Shown: positions 1 to 8,044, numbered from the stretch's first letter. The stretch is 33,076 bases of DNA from an uncultured archaeon (GCA_903828655.1 CAIKMX010000034.1:1-33076), one strand, 5' to 3'. Notes: generated by a model not told the origin, from the letters alone. Numbers and translations: made by a program.

Positions 1-349
1 AATAAAAAATATAAAAATCAAATTTGAGTTTGAGTTTATAAATCTTTTCCAGAAGCAATCAGGGGGTCAGGGTGTTCACAAAATTTAGCCTATAAAGTTC
101 GCACAAATTATCATTTCTATTAAAAAACAGCAAAAAAAGACCTAAAAACCACATATAGAACCTTCAAAAAATCCAAAAAACTCTAAAAAACCCATAAAAT
201 TGGCCATAAACATAATATCGCTAAGAGAATACACTAAAAACATCCCACAGACATATAACCTAAAAACTTTTCAGCACACAAAGCACTATATTGCAACCTA
301 TATATAAAATCACACAAACATTTATAAATAAATTATCTCTCAATTCCTC
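1..349. other. AT-rich intergenic region
   Basis: I see no convincing ORF or RNA gene here. The stretch is A-rich with many poly-A runs. It holds one copy of the family E site at 89-107. Just before the next gene there is a TATA-like tttataaata at about 320-330, some 25 nt before the ATG at 350, which fits a leaderless promoter. Confidence 0.6.
89..107 (+). repeat. Family E site, copy 1
   Basis: CCTATAAAGTTCGCACAAA matches the sequence at 8800-8818 with one mismatch in 19. Related copies lie at 12677-12696 and 14978-14993. This copy lacks the symmetric right arm seen at the integrase promoter. Its function is unknown. Confidence 0.55.
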
Positions 350-604
350 ATGGACAAAAAACCTTTCAGAGTCCTGTTAAATAAACAGGTGGTGACTAAA
401 GAGGGAAGAAAACTAGGAATAGTTAAAGATATAACTTTCGAGACGAGAACAGGTGAACTAATTCACATTGTCTTGAGAGATCTTACAACATATACCTCTA
501 ATCTTTCTTTGGAAAGAACAAAAGACAAAGAAGCTTTAGTACCTTACAACTCAGTAATAGCTGTAGGCGATTTTATTGTTGTAAGTGAAGAAGACTTATT
601 GTAA
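350..604 (+). CDS. PRC-barrel domain protein
   Basis: This 84-residue protein is essentially one PRC-barrel domain. The pattern is a beta-rich run VLLNKQVVTKEGRKLGIVKD (residues 8-27), then a strand around IHIVLRD, then LVPYNSVIAVGDFIVV near the C-terminus. Archaea carry many stand-alone PRC-barrel proteins of this size. The fold is a small beta barrel used for protein or RNA contacts, also found in RimM. The specific role cannot be read from the sequence. A TATA-like element sits about 25 nt before the ATG with no Shine-Dalgarno, so the mRNA is probably leaderless. It is followed by a separately promoted unknown gene on the same strand. Confidence 0.85.
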   Translation: MDKKPFRVLLNKQVVTKEGRKLGIVKDITFETRTGELIHIVLRDLTTYTSNLSLERTKDKEALVPYNSVIAVGDFIVVSEEDLL

Positions 605-671
605 TTCTTTTACTTTCCTTGTTAAAACTAAATATACAAATCTTTAAAAATACATTTTTATAAATAATAAC

Positions 672-1100
672 ATGGCAGACAAACAAGAAATAAGGCTTGC
701 AGGGTTTCGGATAACTAAGACTCATGCAGAGATAAATTCTGAATTCAAGGGAAAATTAGAGATGGCTCCAAATATAAACATCGGAAGCATCGAAAAGTTT
801 AAACCCGAACAATCAAAACAAGATTTGTTAAAAATACTATTCGACTTTGGAATAAGCTATAAAGAACTAGGTAAAGTTTCAGTAGGCGGAGAACTTTTCC
901 TTTCAGCAGATTCAAAGACCTTCAAAGAAATACTCTCCAACTGGAAAGATAAAAGTCATTCTCCAAATACCCAAATTGCTATAATGAACATAATAATGCA
1001 AAAAGCATCACTTAAGGCTCTTTCTTTAGAAGACGAAGTTGGTCTTCCACCGCATATTAACATTCCAATTCTAAAACTCCAAGAAGAAAAGTCGAACTAA
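672..1100 (+). CDS. Hypothetical protein, possibly SecB-like fold
   Basis: This 142-residue soluble protein has no signal peptide or membrane segment. It is predicted mixed alpha/beta: a beta-rich first half, then FGISYKELGKVSVGGELFLS (residues 60-79), then an amphipathic helix MNIIMQKASLKALSLEDEVG leading into a Pro-rich LPPHINIPILKL ending. A beta sheet followed by a long helix and a terminal LPP..I.IP motif recalls SecB-like chaperone proteins of archaea, but I cannot confirm it and the resemblance is weak. A TATA-like ttaaaaat at about 643-650 precedes the ATG by roughly 25 nt. It could equally be an unrelated lineage-specific protein. Confidence 0.7.
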   Translation: MADKQEIRLAGFRITKTHAEINSEFKGKLEMAPNINIGSIEKFKPEQSKQDLLKILFDFGISYKELGKVSVGGELFLSADSKTFKEILSNWKDKSHSPNTQIAIMNIIMQKASLKALSLEDEVGLPPHINIPILKLQEEKSN

Positions 1101-1140
1101 GTATAAATCATCCTATAAATTATATCTCTATTAATTGATT

Positions 1141-1290
1141 TCTCGCAAAATCTCCGTTTGTAAATTCACTCACGATTTTGCTAGTGAGGTTTAGTAATCA
1201 CACAAAATTTAACATTGTTTTAATGTCCCCTAAGCCATTATAAAGAACATTGCCAAGTATGTCAACGGATGTTCCAACACATTACCAAAT
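1141..1290 (+). repeat. Family A repeat, degenerate core plus head (copy A1)
   Basis: The head TTGCCAAGTATGTCAACGGA at 1250-1269 is followed by TGTTCCAACACATTACCAAA, the fullest version of the head in the window. The 100 bases before it (ctcgc...ctccgtt...ctcac...) look like a decayed form of the GC-rich core seen at 18,014 and 29,790. The copy lies just before the tRNA-Ser gene. Confidence 0.6.
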
Positions 1291-1333
1291 GTTTTATAAT
1301 CTATTAATTCTAATATAATTTGTCCGTTATAAG

Positions 1334-1414
1334 GCCCCTATCGCATAATGGTATTGCATCGGTCTCGAAAACCGAGCCTTTATCGGCATCCAGGTTCGAT
1401 TCCTGGTGGGGGCG
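1334..1414 (+). tRNA. tRNA-Ser (anticodon CGA)
   Basis: The acceptor stem GCCCCTA pairs with TGGGGGC. The anticodon stem TCGGT/ACCGA encloses the loop CTCGAAA, giving anticodon CGA. A long variable arm GCC-TTTATC-GGC is present, as expected for serine. The T arm is CCAGG-TTCGATT-CCTGG. The discriminator is G, and CCA is not encoded. It decodes UCG. Family A repeats lie on both sides (1250 and 1691). Confidence 0.95.
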
Positions 1415-1415
1415 T

Positions 1416-1652
1416 ATGGTAAGACTAGTAAAAGGCAGAGAGTTAACCAGAAAAGGAGAATGGTATATTCAAAGACTAATAGCTCTTGCAAACCGGGGCA
1501 GCTATGTTGCCAGAAAACATCTTAGGCAGTTTAATCTTGTAGTAGAATATGGAGGAAGAAGAATGGAAGATTTGCCAAAAAGTATGGATCTGTACAAATG
1601 TCCAAACGGTCTTGAAATAAAAATGTCTGAAGTAGAATTGTTTCTGTCCTGA
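1416..1652 (+). CDS. Small hypothetical protein downstream of tRNA-Ser
   Basis: This is a 78-residue basic ORF whose ATG lies two bases after the tRNA-Ser discriminator. The reading frame is open back through the tRNA, but the tRNA fixes 1416 as the first usable start. The composition (GEWYIQRLIALANRGSYVARKHLRQF, then a Glu/Leu-rich tail) looks protein-like, with an amphipathic helix around residues 16-40. No family is recognised. There is no promoter or ribosome binding site of its own, so expression would require read-through from the tRNA. It may be a cotranscribed small gene or a fortuitous ORF. Confidence 0.4.
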   Translation: MVRLVKGRELTRKGEWYIQRLIALANRGSYVARKHLRQFNLVVEYGGRRMEDLPKSMDLYKCPNGLEIKMSEVELFLS

Positions 1653-1690
1653 CCCTTTAACAATAAAGTATTTTACTGATAAACTCTGCA

Positions 1691-1824
1691 TTGCCAAGTA
1701 TGTCAACGGATTGTGACGATACCTATTTTAAAGGAAAGGTGAAATTCAGGAAACCTTGGTGTTCATAATTAACATATGTGGAGAAATAGCATTGTCCATT
1801 TTAAGTATTAGGCATTGGCAACTC
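1691..1824 (+). repeat. Family A repeat (copy A2), full length with variant interior
   Basis: This 134-bp element is bounded by TTGCCAAG and the inverted terminus TTGGCAACTC. The head TTGCCAAGTATGTCAACGGA matches copies A1, A5 and A8 exactly. The GC-rich core of the other copies is replaced by an unrelated AT-rich interior. It fills the gap between the ORF ending at 1652 and the phosphoesterase gene. Confidence 0.65.
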
Positions 1825-1844
1825 ATAATTACAATACCCTGAAT

Positions 1845-2618
1845 CTACCCTAACTTCTTCACTTTTCCAAAATCATAAACTTTCTCATTAAAAGTAGAGG
1901 CATCAGGCAAAACATAAACATTAAAATTATTTATATCAATTTTATCCAAAAAGTCATCTTCTCCATCTCTTTTGGAGATATCTGTTCCCTCAATCAAAGG
2001 AAAAAAACTAGGAAGAAAAAAGATATTCTTCTTGAACTCTTTACTCAATCCATGCAAGAAGCATTTGTATTTTTCTTTCTTTACTCCTAATTTTTCATGC
2101 AAGGTTACCGCAGGATGAAAGTGTCCAAGAACAAGAGCCTTGACTTTTCCATCTGCAATCCACAAGGCATTACGCTTAAAGTTATTTTTGTCCCCGTGCA
2201 TAAATAAATATTCATTAAAACTAAAATAATCCACAAGCTCAACAAAATCATAATTTCTAACCACCGGCTCAAGAATATTATCATGATTCCCCTTACATAT
2301 CACTACTTTTCCTTTAGCAATCAAATTCTCTCTAAAAAGACTCACAAGAGAATAAAAATCCCCAAACTCACTTTTCAATATTCCTGCAAAATGATGTTTG
2401 ACATCCCCCAAAAGTATAATCTTGTTCAATTTCCCGGTTTTCTTAAAAATAGAAGAAAAAATCTCGGTTGTTATCTCAAGCTGAGTTTTAGGAAAGCTCC
2501 ACCCATGTTCCATCAAATACTCCTCATATCCAAGATGCAGATCTCCAACTATCAAGATCTTTTCCTTCTCTAAGAATAGACAGCGGTCAATTATCTCGAA
2601 ATCTGTTATTTTAGTCAT
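1845..2618 (-). CDS. Calcineurin-like metallophosphoesterase, COG1407/PdeM type
   Basis: A 257-residue metal-dependent phosphoesterase. Counted from the chosen start it shows GDLHLG, LLGDVKHH, GNHDN, MHGDK and LGHFHP in the usual order. These supply the Asp, Asn and His ligands of the di-metal site. The short form with this arrangement fits the archaeal COG1407 group, whose bacterial members (PdeM) are linked with Lhr helicases in DNA-repair gene sets; an Lhr gene lies 2.6 kb away. The frame is open to 2702, where an ATG overlaps the prs stop (TAATG). That would add 28 hydrophobic and basic residues absent from the family. A TATA-like tatatcttttta sits about 35-45 nt before 2618, so I prefer the internal ATG. 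Confidence 0.85.
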   Translation of the reverse strand: MTKITDFEIIDRCLFLEKEKILIVGDLHLGYEEYLMEHGWSFPKTQLEITTEIFSSIFKKTGKLNKIILLGDVKHHFAGILKSEFGDFYSLVSLFRENLIAKGKVVICKGNHDNILEPVVRNYDFVELVDYFSFNEYLFMHGDKNNFKRNALWIADGKVKALVLGHFHPAVTLHEKLGVKKEKYKCFLHGLSKEFKKNIFFLPSFFPLIEGTDISKRDGEDDFLDKIDINNFNVYVLPDASTFNEKVYDFGKVKKLG

Positions 2619-2701
2619 AACAATAAAAAAATAAAGCAACTTAAAAAGATATACCTTCTTACCACAACCCCTCTGCAGTATCGTTACCAAACCTCGCGTC
2701 A

Positions 2702-3682
2702 TTAATGATCATTAAATAATCCGCTTAGACTCTCTCCAACAACGGTCCTATAAATTGCCTCTCCAAACAATCCCGTTAAGCTAACAATCTCTAAATTAGG
2801 CATAGGTTCACAACACAAGGTATCCCCCACCATCACTTCCTTAAAAACTCCGAAATTCCTCGTCCTATCATTGAATAGTCCATGGGTTGCAAAAGCACAA
2901 ACGCTTGTAGCTCCCTTTTCTAATAAAGCTTCACCAGTCTTAATCATCGTTCCCCCTGTGTCTATCATATCATCAACAACTAAACAATTCTTTCCCGCAA
3001 CCTCTCCAATTATTGCGACCTTTTCAACTTCATTCTCCCTTTTTCTTGTTTTATATCCCAAGGCCACATCTGCATGGATACCTTGCTTGACTAATCTTTT
3101 AACCAAAGCTTCCGCTCTTTTTCCTCCCCCAAGATCCGGACTAACCACTACCAAGTTGTCTAAGCATCCTGCATGCTGGGCTCTCAGATGAGTAATCAAA
3201 CTAGGGAAGCTGTAAAGATTATCAAAAGGAATTGAAAAATACTCTTGCATCTGCGGAGCGTGTAAGTCAACAGTCATTCCTCTGTCTGCATAATCAGAAA
3301 CAAGATTTGCCAAAACTTTTGCATTTACACTAACTCTCGAATCTTCTTTTCTCTCTTGTCTAGCAAATCGCGTATAGGGCATAATCAAATTAATTTCTTT
3401 AGGAGAAGAAAAAGCCATCGCATCTAAAGTAAAAGCAAGACTAGCAAGCCATCTGCTAGGTTCTTGATTTGCATCGTGTATAAAAAAACATTTTTTACCA
3501 CGAATATTTTCTTTTACTCTAACCTTAAACTCTCCATCCTTGAAGTTGGTAGTTTCAATATCAATCATCCCCATAGAAAAATCCCTCTCAGGCTTACCCA
3601 TAATATGATCATAAACGCCCTTAGCAAATCCGTAACCTCTCCCTGCAGAATCAGCAATTATCGCAACATCTCCCTCTCCCAT
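2702..3682 (-). CDS. prs: Ribose-phosphate pyrophosphokinase (PRPP synthase)
   Basis: Makes PRPP from ribose 5-phosphate and ATP for nucleotide, His and Trp synthesis in the cytoplasm. Motifs counted from the ATG: RFARQERKE near residues 105-113 (ATP-binding flexible loop), DLHAPQMQEYF from 139 (catalytic/Mg region), SPDLGGGKRA near 181-190, and the PRPP loop VVDDMIDTGGT near 235-245. The 326-residue length is normal. An in-frame TTG two codons upstream (3688) is also possible. I chose the ATG because a TATA-like gtttaaaag lies about 25 nt before it. The DLHAPQ and GGGKRA sequences differ slightly from the common DLHAGQ and GGVxRA, which is typical of divergent archaeal forms. The phosphoesterase gene follows on the same strand. 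Confidence 0.95.
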   Translation of the reverse strand: MGEGDVAIIADSAGRGYGFAKGVYDHIMGKPERDFSMGMIDIETTNFKDGEFKVRVKENIRGKKCFFIHDANQEPSRWLASLAFTLDAMAFSSPKEINLIMPYTRFARQERKEDSRVSVNAKVLANLVSDYADRGMTVDLHAPQMQEYFSIPFDNLYSFPSLITHLRAQHAGCLDNLVVVSPDLGGGKRAEALVKRLVKQGIHADVALGYKTRKRENEVEKVAIIGEVAGKNCLVVDDMIDTGGTMIKTGEALLEKGATSVCAFATHGLFNDRTRNFGVFKEVMVGDTLCCEPMPNLEIVSLTGLFGEAIYRTVVGESLSGLFNDH

Positions 3683-3757
3683 AATCAAAAAGACAAAACT
3701 AGTCTTTTAAACATTGTTATACTAAAAGATATACGACTGGAGTGAATATTGTTCAAT

Positions 3758-3877
3758 ATGTTTCCAACAGACAGACAAACAGACAACCACTCCAACACCT
3801 CTTCCAACAGTGATTTCAACACAAGATCAAACATAAACCTCGACAGTCTTCATTCACGTGAAGTTACCAAACAATAA
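3758..3877 (+). CDS. Possible 39-aa peptide encoded by family C repeat
   Basis: A short ORF, ATG to TAA, reading MFPTDRQTDNHSNTSS and onward. Its Thr/Gln/Asn/Asp-rich sequence resembles the repeat linker of the HTH protein at 8386-9177 (PTDRQT). TATA-like bases lie around 3716-3733, roughly 27 nt before the ATG. The stop lies inside a partial family A repeat. It could be a real leaderless micro-gene, a relic of a linker-encoding gene, or just repeat DNA that happens to be open. Confidence 0.2.
   Translation: MFPTDRQTDNHSNTSSNSDFNTRSNINLDSLHSREVTKQ
3765..3788 (+). repeat. Family C repeat block (non-coding context)
   Basis: CAACAGACAGACAAAC followed by AGACAACC repeats the 20-bp unit that is tandem inside the HTH gene at 8492-8531 and 8749-8788. 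The next 50 bases also share CTCCAACA and TTCCAACA words with that gene's linker region. Confidence 0.6.
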
Positions 3878-4018
3878 CCGCTCGGCGCCAGACATCCGTC
3901 AAGGCGCCTTGCTCCCGATAATTTTGTGAACACGCTGATTCTTTAACGACTTGGCTAAGGTTTTTACTTTTGTGAAAGAGAGAGGAAGATATTTAAGATT
4001 GAAATTATTTGTTCGGAT

Positions 4019-5119
4019 ATGCCTTTAAAAATTAGACATATAAGGGGTCCGAGAAAAGCAGGTGAGCAACTCACTTTTGCAACTCTCTCAACTAGGGAAG
4101 CAAAAAGAATTAGTACACAAACAATAAGGAATAAGTTTATGCCCTACTATGGTCAGAAAGCAGATTATGGTTTTTTAGCCGAGCAAGTGCATGATTTTTC
4201 TACTCAAGATTCCCAAGAAAGAGTTATTCCAATTTTAGTGTCCCATAGAAAAAGAAAAAATTACCCTCCAGAAACAGAGCTCGCCGGCCAGTATCTCACA
4301 TTAAAAAGAATTGGGAAAGCCGGAAAAACAATTGCACTTGTGCCCGCTCCAGTAGTACATGATATCCGTTATTATCCCCAGGATATTCGTTATTATCCTG
4401 GCCGGGAGGGTGGGGGATTTGATGCGGTATTAAATATTCTTGAAAAAGGATTTACGGGAGGGGTGGAAGAACAGGACAATGCTGTTGTAAAAAGGGGGAG
4501 AAATCACCGAACGAATAAATGGCCATCGCTTTTAGGATGGAAAAAAGGTATAACTCATGGAGATGATTATTCCCTTGAATTTTTTCCTGAAGAAGGAGAG
4601 AAGGGGAGTGGGACAAAAGATATCCCCATGTCTCCATATTCCGTTGACTGGAGAAAAAGGGATAAGATAGGTGGTGGGGAAGATGAGGTAAAATTTGCAT
4701 ATGGGGTGCATTATGCTTCTCCAAAAAGGATTTTATCAGTAAATATTAGATTAAGCCCCGAAAGTTCTGATAAAGACAAATTAGCTAAAATGGAGTTTTA
4801 CAAAAAACAAGTAGCAGATAAATATAATGTGCCTGTTAGATTTTATGAAAACCCTGGGAGCATTGAAAAAGGTCGCGATGGGCATGAGTGGATGAAAGAT
4901 TCCAATGTAGGAAAAAGAATATTCCCTAAATCTCTTGAAAGAACATTGGGTGGAACCCTTGCAATTATGGGATTGATAAGTTCTATCTTCTTTTTCTCTT
5001 CAAATGTTACAGGCAACGTAATCGGCAACCTAACAAACTCAACTTCAAACATCATTGGAGCAGCACTTTTTCTTATAGGCATTGTAGGAGCATTCTTTTA
5101 TTTTAGAAGAAAGAGATAA
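4019..5119 (+). CDS. Hypothetical protein with C-terminal TGNVIGN double-membrane module
   Basis: A 366-residue protein. Residues 1-310 are soluble, basic and of no family I recognise. They include an exact internal duplication DIRYYP-x-DIRYYP around residues 115-127, where the DNA is also duplicated. The last ~55 residues form two hydrophobic segments (TLAIMGLISSIFFF and IIGAALFLIGIVGAFFYF) joined by SSNVTGNVIGNLTNSTSN and closed by a RRKR stop-transfer tail. The same module ends the unrelated protein at 13410-14150, so it looks like a portable membrane anchor. With no signal peptide, the N-terminal part may be cytoplasmic. A TATA-like element about 25 nt before the ATG indicates a leaderless mRNA. 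Confidence 0.8.
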   Translation: MPLKIRHIRGPRKAGEQLTFATLSTREAKRISTQTIRNKFMPYYGQKADYGFLAEQVHDFSTQDSQERVIPILVSHRKRKNYPPETELAGQYLTLKRIGKAGKTIALVPAPVVHDIRYYPQDIRYYPGREGGGFDAVLNILEKGFTGGVEEQDNAVVKRGRNHRTNKWPSLLGWKKGITHGDDYSLEFFPEEGEKGSGTKDIPMSPYSVDWRKRDKIGGGEDEVKFAYGVHYASPKRILSVNIRLSPESSDKDKLAKMEFYKKQVADKYNVPVRFYENPGSIEKGRDGHEWMKDSNVGKRIFPKSLERTLGGTLAIMGLISSIFFFSSNVTGNVIGNLTNSTSNIIGAALFLIGIVGAFFYFRRKR

Positions 5120-5149
5120 TTATCTCTCCAACTCCGCATAAACTCTCTT
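5120..5149 (-). pseudogene. Remnant of a second lhr 3' end
   Basis: Read on the minus strand, these bases encode KRVYAELER followed by TAA. These are the same nine residues that end the intact Lhr protein 35 bp upstream. Eight of nine codons differ and every change is synonymous. This is best read as the tail of an older or diverged lhr allele left behind after gene replacement, directly abutting the stop of the 366-aa gene. Confidence 0.55.
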
Positions 5150-5183
5150 TCATTTGGATTCTCAAATACGAATAAATGCAAGT

Positions 5184-7853
5184 CTACCTTTCCAATTCGG
5201 CGTAGACGCGCTTTATGAACTCAATCTTATCCTCGACCTTTATAACATCTGAGTGAGCTGATAAAATCAGATTAATCGCGAAAGGACTCATAACGTGGGC
5301 ATCTTCCTTTGCGTTTTTCTTTACAATCTTGATCTTCTTCTCGCTTACCCATTTTAAGATCTCCTTTGCATTCTCAATATCCATCAAATCTTCCAAAACT
5401 TCACGTCTTGCCTCCTTAAGAATCGGAAACTGTTTCGTCTTCTTGTTTATCGCCGCAAGTAAAAAATGACTTGACATCTGCTGTCTTCCAACACTTTTAG
5501 TTCTTCCTTTATAATTTCTAAGAATCATAAGCCCTCTAGCCGCGGCATGTCTAAATCTTCTCTTTAAAACCTCTGTATTCTCAATCGCTTCATCCAAAAC
5601 CTGTTGAATATTCTTTTCATTCAATTTCAAGAAAGCCTGTTCAACCTTTTCAAGATTTATGTCTGCTCCAGCTATAAAGAATCCATTATCATTTATCCCC
5701 ACTTCAACATCTCTTTTATGTGCAGAATGACTTGCAACTAAATATCCAACCGCACGAGAAAGAGCATCATTAACTCTTCTTCCGAATAAAGTGTGAAAAA
5801 TAAGGAATTTCTTATCTTTCTTAGTCCCTTGCCTATACTCTTCAATCAAAATCCTTCCCTCATGAGGAATTATTGAATATTTGTATTGTTTCTCAAAATA
5901 ACTATAAATTGTATTCAAAGTATGAACATCCTCATTGAAAATATACTCTTTAATAAACGCCTTAATCTCCTTTGCAGACCTCTTAGCTTCAAACATCTCA
6001 GCCAAATACTTCCTAAGCTTTTGGATTCCCATTGCCGTGTCAAAGCTCAAAGGCAACATTTCAGAAAACCAAGCAGGAATTGTAGGACTTCTAACACTCG
6101 GGACAACGTGCACTTTCATCCCCTTAGTATACAAATATTCGTACCTTTTTCCACCCAAAACAAACACATCCCCTCTCTTCAATCTTTCCAAAAATCCCTC
6201 ATCCAACTTCCCGATACTATTACCTGCTTTATCTACAACACTCACAAAACTCTCATCAGGTATGGTTCCAATATTTGTCATATAAATTACTCTAGCCATC
6301 ATACCCCTCTTTCCAACTTCCCGAGTCTCGGGATCGTACCATATCTTAGAATACACGTTACGAACTTTCAATTCATACTCTCCAGAAAGATAGGATATAA
6401 CATTAAAAAAGTCCTCTTTGCTCAAATTAGTATAACTGTAACTTTTCTTAACAGTCTCAAACATCTTATCAACGTTCCAAACCTTATAGATCGCCATCCC
6501 ATATATCTGCTGGGCCAAAACATCCAAGGCATTTGTAGGAATATGAACCTCATCTATCTTCCTTTCCTTTGCATGTTTCAAAATCATCCCACATTCTATC
6601 AAATCATCCACATCCGAAACAACAAACCTTCCAACAGCAGTCTCATGTAACTGATGTCCAGCACGGCCAATTCTTTGCAGCGCTCTAGAAACTGCTTTCG
6701 GACTTCCAAGAAGTAAAACCAAATCTATAAAACCTATATCAATTCCCAACTCAAGTGATGTAGAGCATACAACAACTCTCAACTCTCCCCTACGTAACTT
6801 CTCTTCAATCTCAAATCTATGCTCTTTTGATAGCGAAGCATGGTGTGCACCTATGTTTTCTATATACTTTAATGGAAACTTTTCCTTCAAACTGTTAACA
6901 ACTCGCTCAGTTGCAGCCCTTGTATTAGTAAAAATCAGTGTAGTCTTATGATTTTCAATCAAATCATCAATCAAAGTGTACAATTTATCATTCAATTCCA
7001 AAGAAGTTGTCTCTAAAAAGTCATCTACAGGGCTTAAAACTTTCAAATCTAACTTTTTTATCATCTCAACAGCAGCAATTTGGCAATTTCTTGGAATCAT
7101 TTCTCCAGATTTTTCATTTTTCCCATTTTTTTCTTCCTTTAATTCATTTCCAACAAGATAATGTGCTATTTTTTCCAAAGGAGCGATAGTTGCACTCAAT
7201 CCAATACGCGAAATTGGCATCTTTGACATCTCCTGAAGCCTCTCAAGTGTCAAACTTAAGTGAACTCCTCGTTTATTTTCAGCAAGTGAGTGTATTTCAT
7301 CAACTATTACCCACTCAATCATAAAAAAACTCTCTGCGAACTTGGGAGAGTTGATCATAATTGCTAAACTTTCAGGCGTAGTCACAAGAATATGGGGAAT
7401 ATTCTTTGCCATCTTCGCTCTTTCACTCAAAGAAGTGTCCCCGGTTCTCAATCCAACTCTAATTTTTTGTAATTTTCCAAACTTTTCAGGAGTTTTTGCA
7501 GCAATTTCCATCATTTCTGCAAGCGGTCTCTCCAAATTTACAAAAATATCATTAGTTAACGCTTTAAGTGGAGAACAATACACCGCATAAACCTTATTCT
7601 CAAGCTCATTTCTTCTTGAAAGCATAACTAAATAGTTTAAAATGCTCAAAAATGCAGTCAAAGTTTTCGTTCCTCCAGTAGGGGCAGACACTAAGATGTT
7701 TTTTCTTTCAAAAATAGGCATTACCCCATACAACTGCGTATCAGAAAACGCCTTAAACCTTCCAAAGAACCATTCCTGAACAAGGGGGTCCAAACTTCTA
7801 GTTAGTTCTTCTGGCTTTCTCTTCTCAATGTATTCAAATGTTTGTTTTATCAT
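5184..7853 (-). CDS. lhr: Lhr-family ATP-dependent DNA helicase (Lhr-Core)
   Basis: An 889-residue superfamily 2 helicase of the Lhr type, a DNA-stimulated translocase implicated in repair and recombination. Motif I is SAPTGGTKT (57-64), where most Lhr proteins have APTGSGKT. Motif II is DEIH (185-188), motif III LSATI (219-223), motif V CSTSLELGIDIG (from 363) and motif VI QRIGRAGH (393-400). The C-terminal ~450 residues hold the winged-helix and Lhr-specific regions that separate it from Hel308. The start is ATG at 7853, divergent from the winged-helix gene at 8045. The Gly-Thr replacement in the P-loop keeps the Lys-Thr pair, so ATP binding should be retained. The COG1407 phosphoesterase nearby is a familiar partner. 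Confidence 0.93.
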   Translation of the reverse strand: MIKQTFEYIEKRKPEELTRSLDPLVQEWFFGRFKAFSDTQLYGVMPIFERKNILVSAPTGGTKTLTAFLSILNYLVMLSRRNELENKVYAVYCSPLKALTNDIFVNLERPLAEMMEIAAKTPEKFGKLQKIRVGLRTGDTSLSERAKMAKNIPHILVTTPESLAIMINSPKFAESFFMIEWVIVDEIHSLAENKRGVHLSLTLERLQEMSKMPISRIGLSATIAPLEKIAHYLVGNELKEEKNGKNEKSGEMIPRNCQIAAVEMIKKLDLKVLSPVDDFLETTSLELNDKLYTLIDDLIENHKTTLIFTNTRAATERVVNSLKEKFPLKYIENIGAHHASLSKEHRFEIEEKLRRGELRVVVCSTSLELGIDIGFIDLVLLLGSPKAVSRALQRIGRAGHQLHETAVGRFVVSDVDDLIECGMILKHAKERKIDEVHIPTNALDVLAQQIYGMAIYKVWNVDKMFETVKKSYSYTNLSKEDFFNVISYLSGEYELKVRNVYSKIWYDPETREVGKRGMMARVIYMTNIGTIPDESFVSVVDKAGNSIGKLDEGFLERLKRGDVFVLGGKRYEYLYTKGMKVHVVPSVRSPTIPAWFSEMLPLSFDTAMGIQKLRKYLAEMFEAKRSAKEIKAFIKEYIFNEDVHTLNTIYSYFEKQYKYSIIPHEGRILIEEYRQGTKKDKKFLIFHTLFGRRVNDALSRAVGYLVASHSAHKRDVEVGINDNGFFIAGADINLEKVEQAFLKLNEKNIQQVLDEAIENTEVLKRRFRHAAARGLMILRNYKGRTKSVGRQQMSSHFLLAAINKKTKQFPILKEARREVLEDLMDIENAKEILKWVSEKKIKIVKKNAKEDAHVMSPFAINLILSAHSDVIKVEDKIEFIKRVYAELER

Positions 7854-7899
7854 GTTTTAGTTAATTTCGATTTACGAATCTTCTACAATCTGTAGAACA

Positions 7900-7953
7900 C
7901 TATCAAAGTTTTCTTTTGAAACACAAATTTTCTTTTTCTAAAAGAAAAGAGTG
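7900..7953 (+). repeat. Family B repeat, copy 1
   Basis: CTATCAAAGTTTTCTTTTGAAACACAAATT, then the inverted repeat TTTTCTTTTTCTAAAAGAAAA and GAGTGG. It matches copies at 16977-17030 and 21648-21704. It lies in the divergent lhr/winged-helix intergenic region. Confidence 0.55.
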
Positions 7954-8044
7954 GTAGAAAGGTCACTACTGATCACCAAAAACACATTAAGTTATTAAAC
8001 TTTTCTGTGCATAGATATTTAAAACCGAATAACTAAACCAACAC

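Larger units (their letters stand above)
3683..4018. other. Repeat-bearing divergent intergenic region
   Basis: This 336-bp gap lies between prs (minus) and the gene at 4019 (plus). It holds the prs promoter, the family C block at 3765-3788, several TTCCAACA/CTCCAACA words, and a partial family A core at 3861-3960. At 3993-4000 a TATA-like gatatttaag sits about 25 nt before the 4019 ATG. No other gene is evident apart from the doubtful 39-aa ORF. Confidence 0.55.

Noticed and set aside
1476-1706. 76-codon minus-strand ORF opposite the small ORF after tRNA-Ser
   Set aside because: It enters the family A repeat, is rich in Phe/Tyr/Ile as expected of antisense AT-rich DNA, and resembles no protein.
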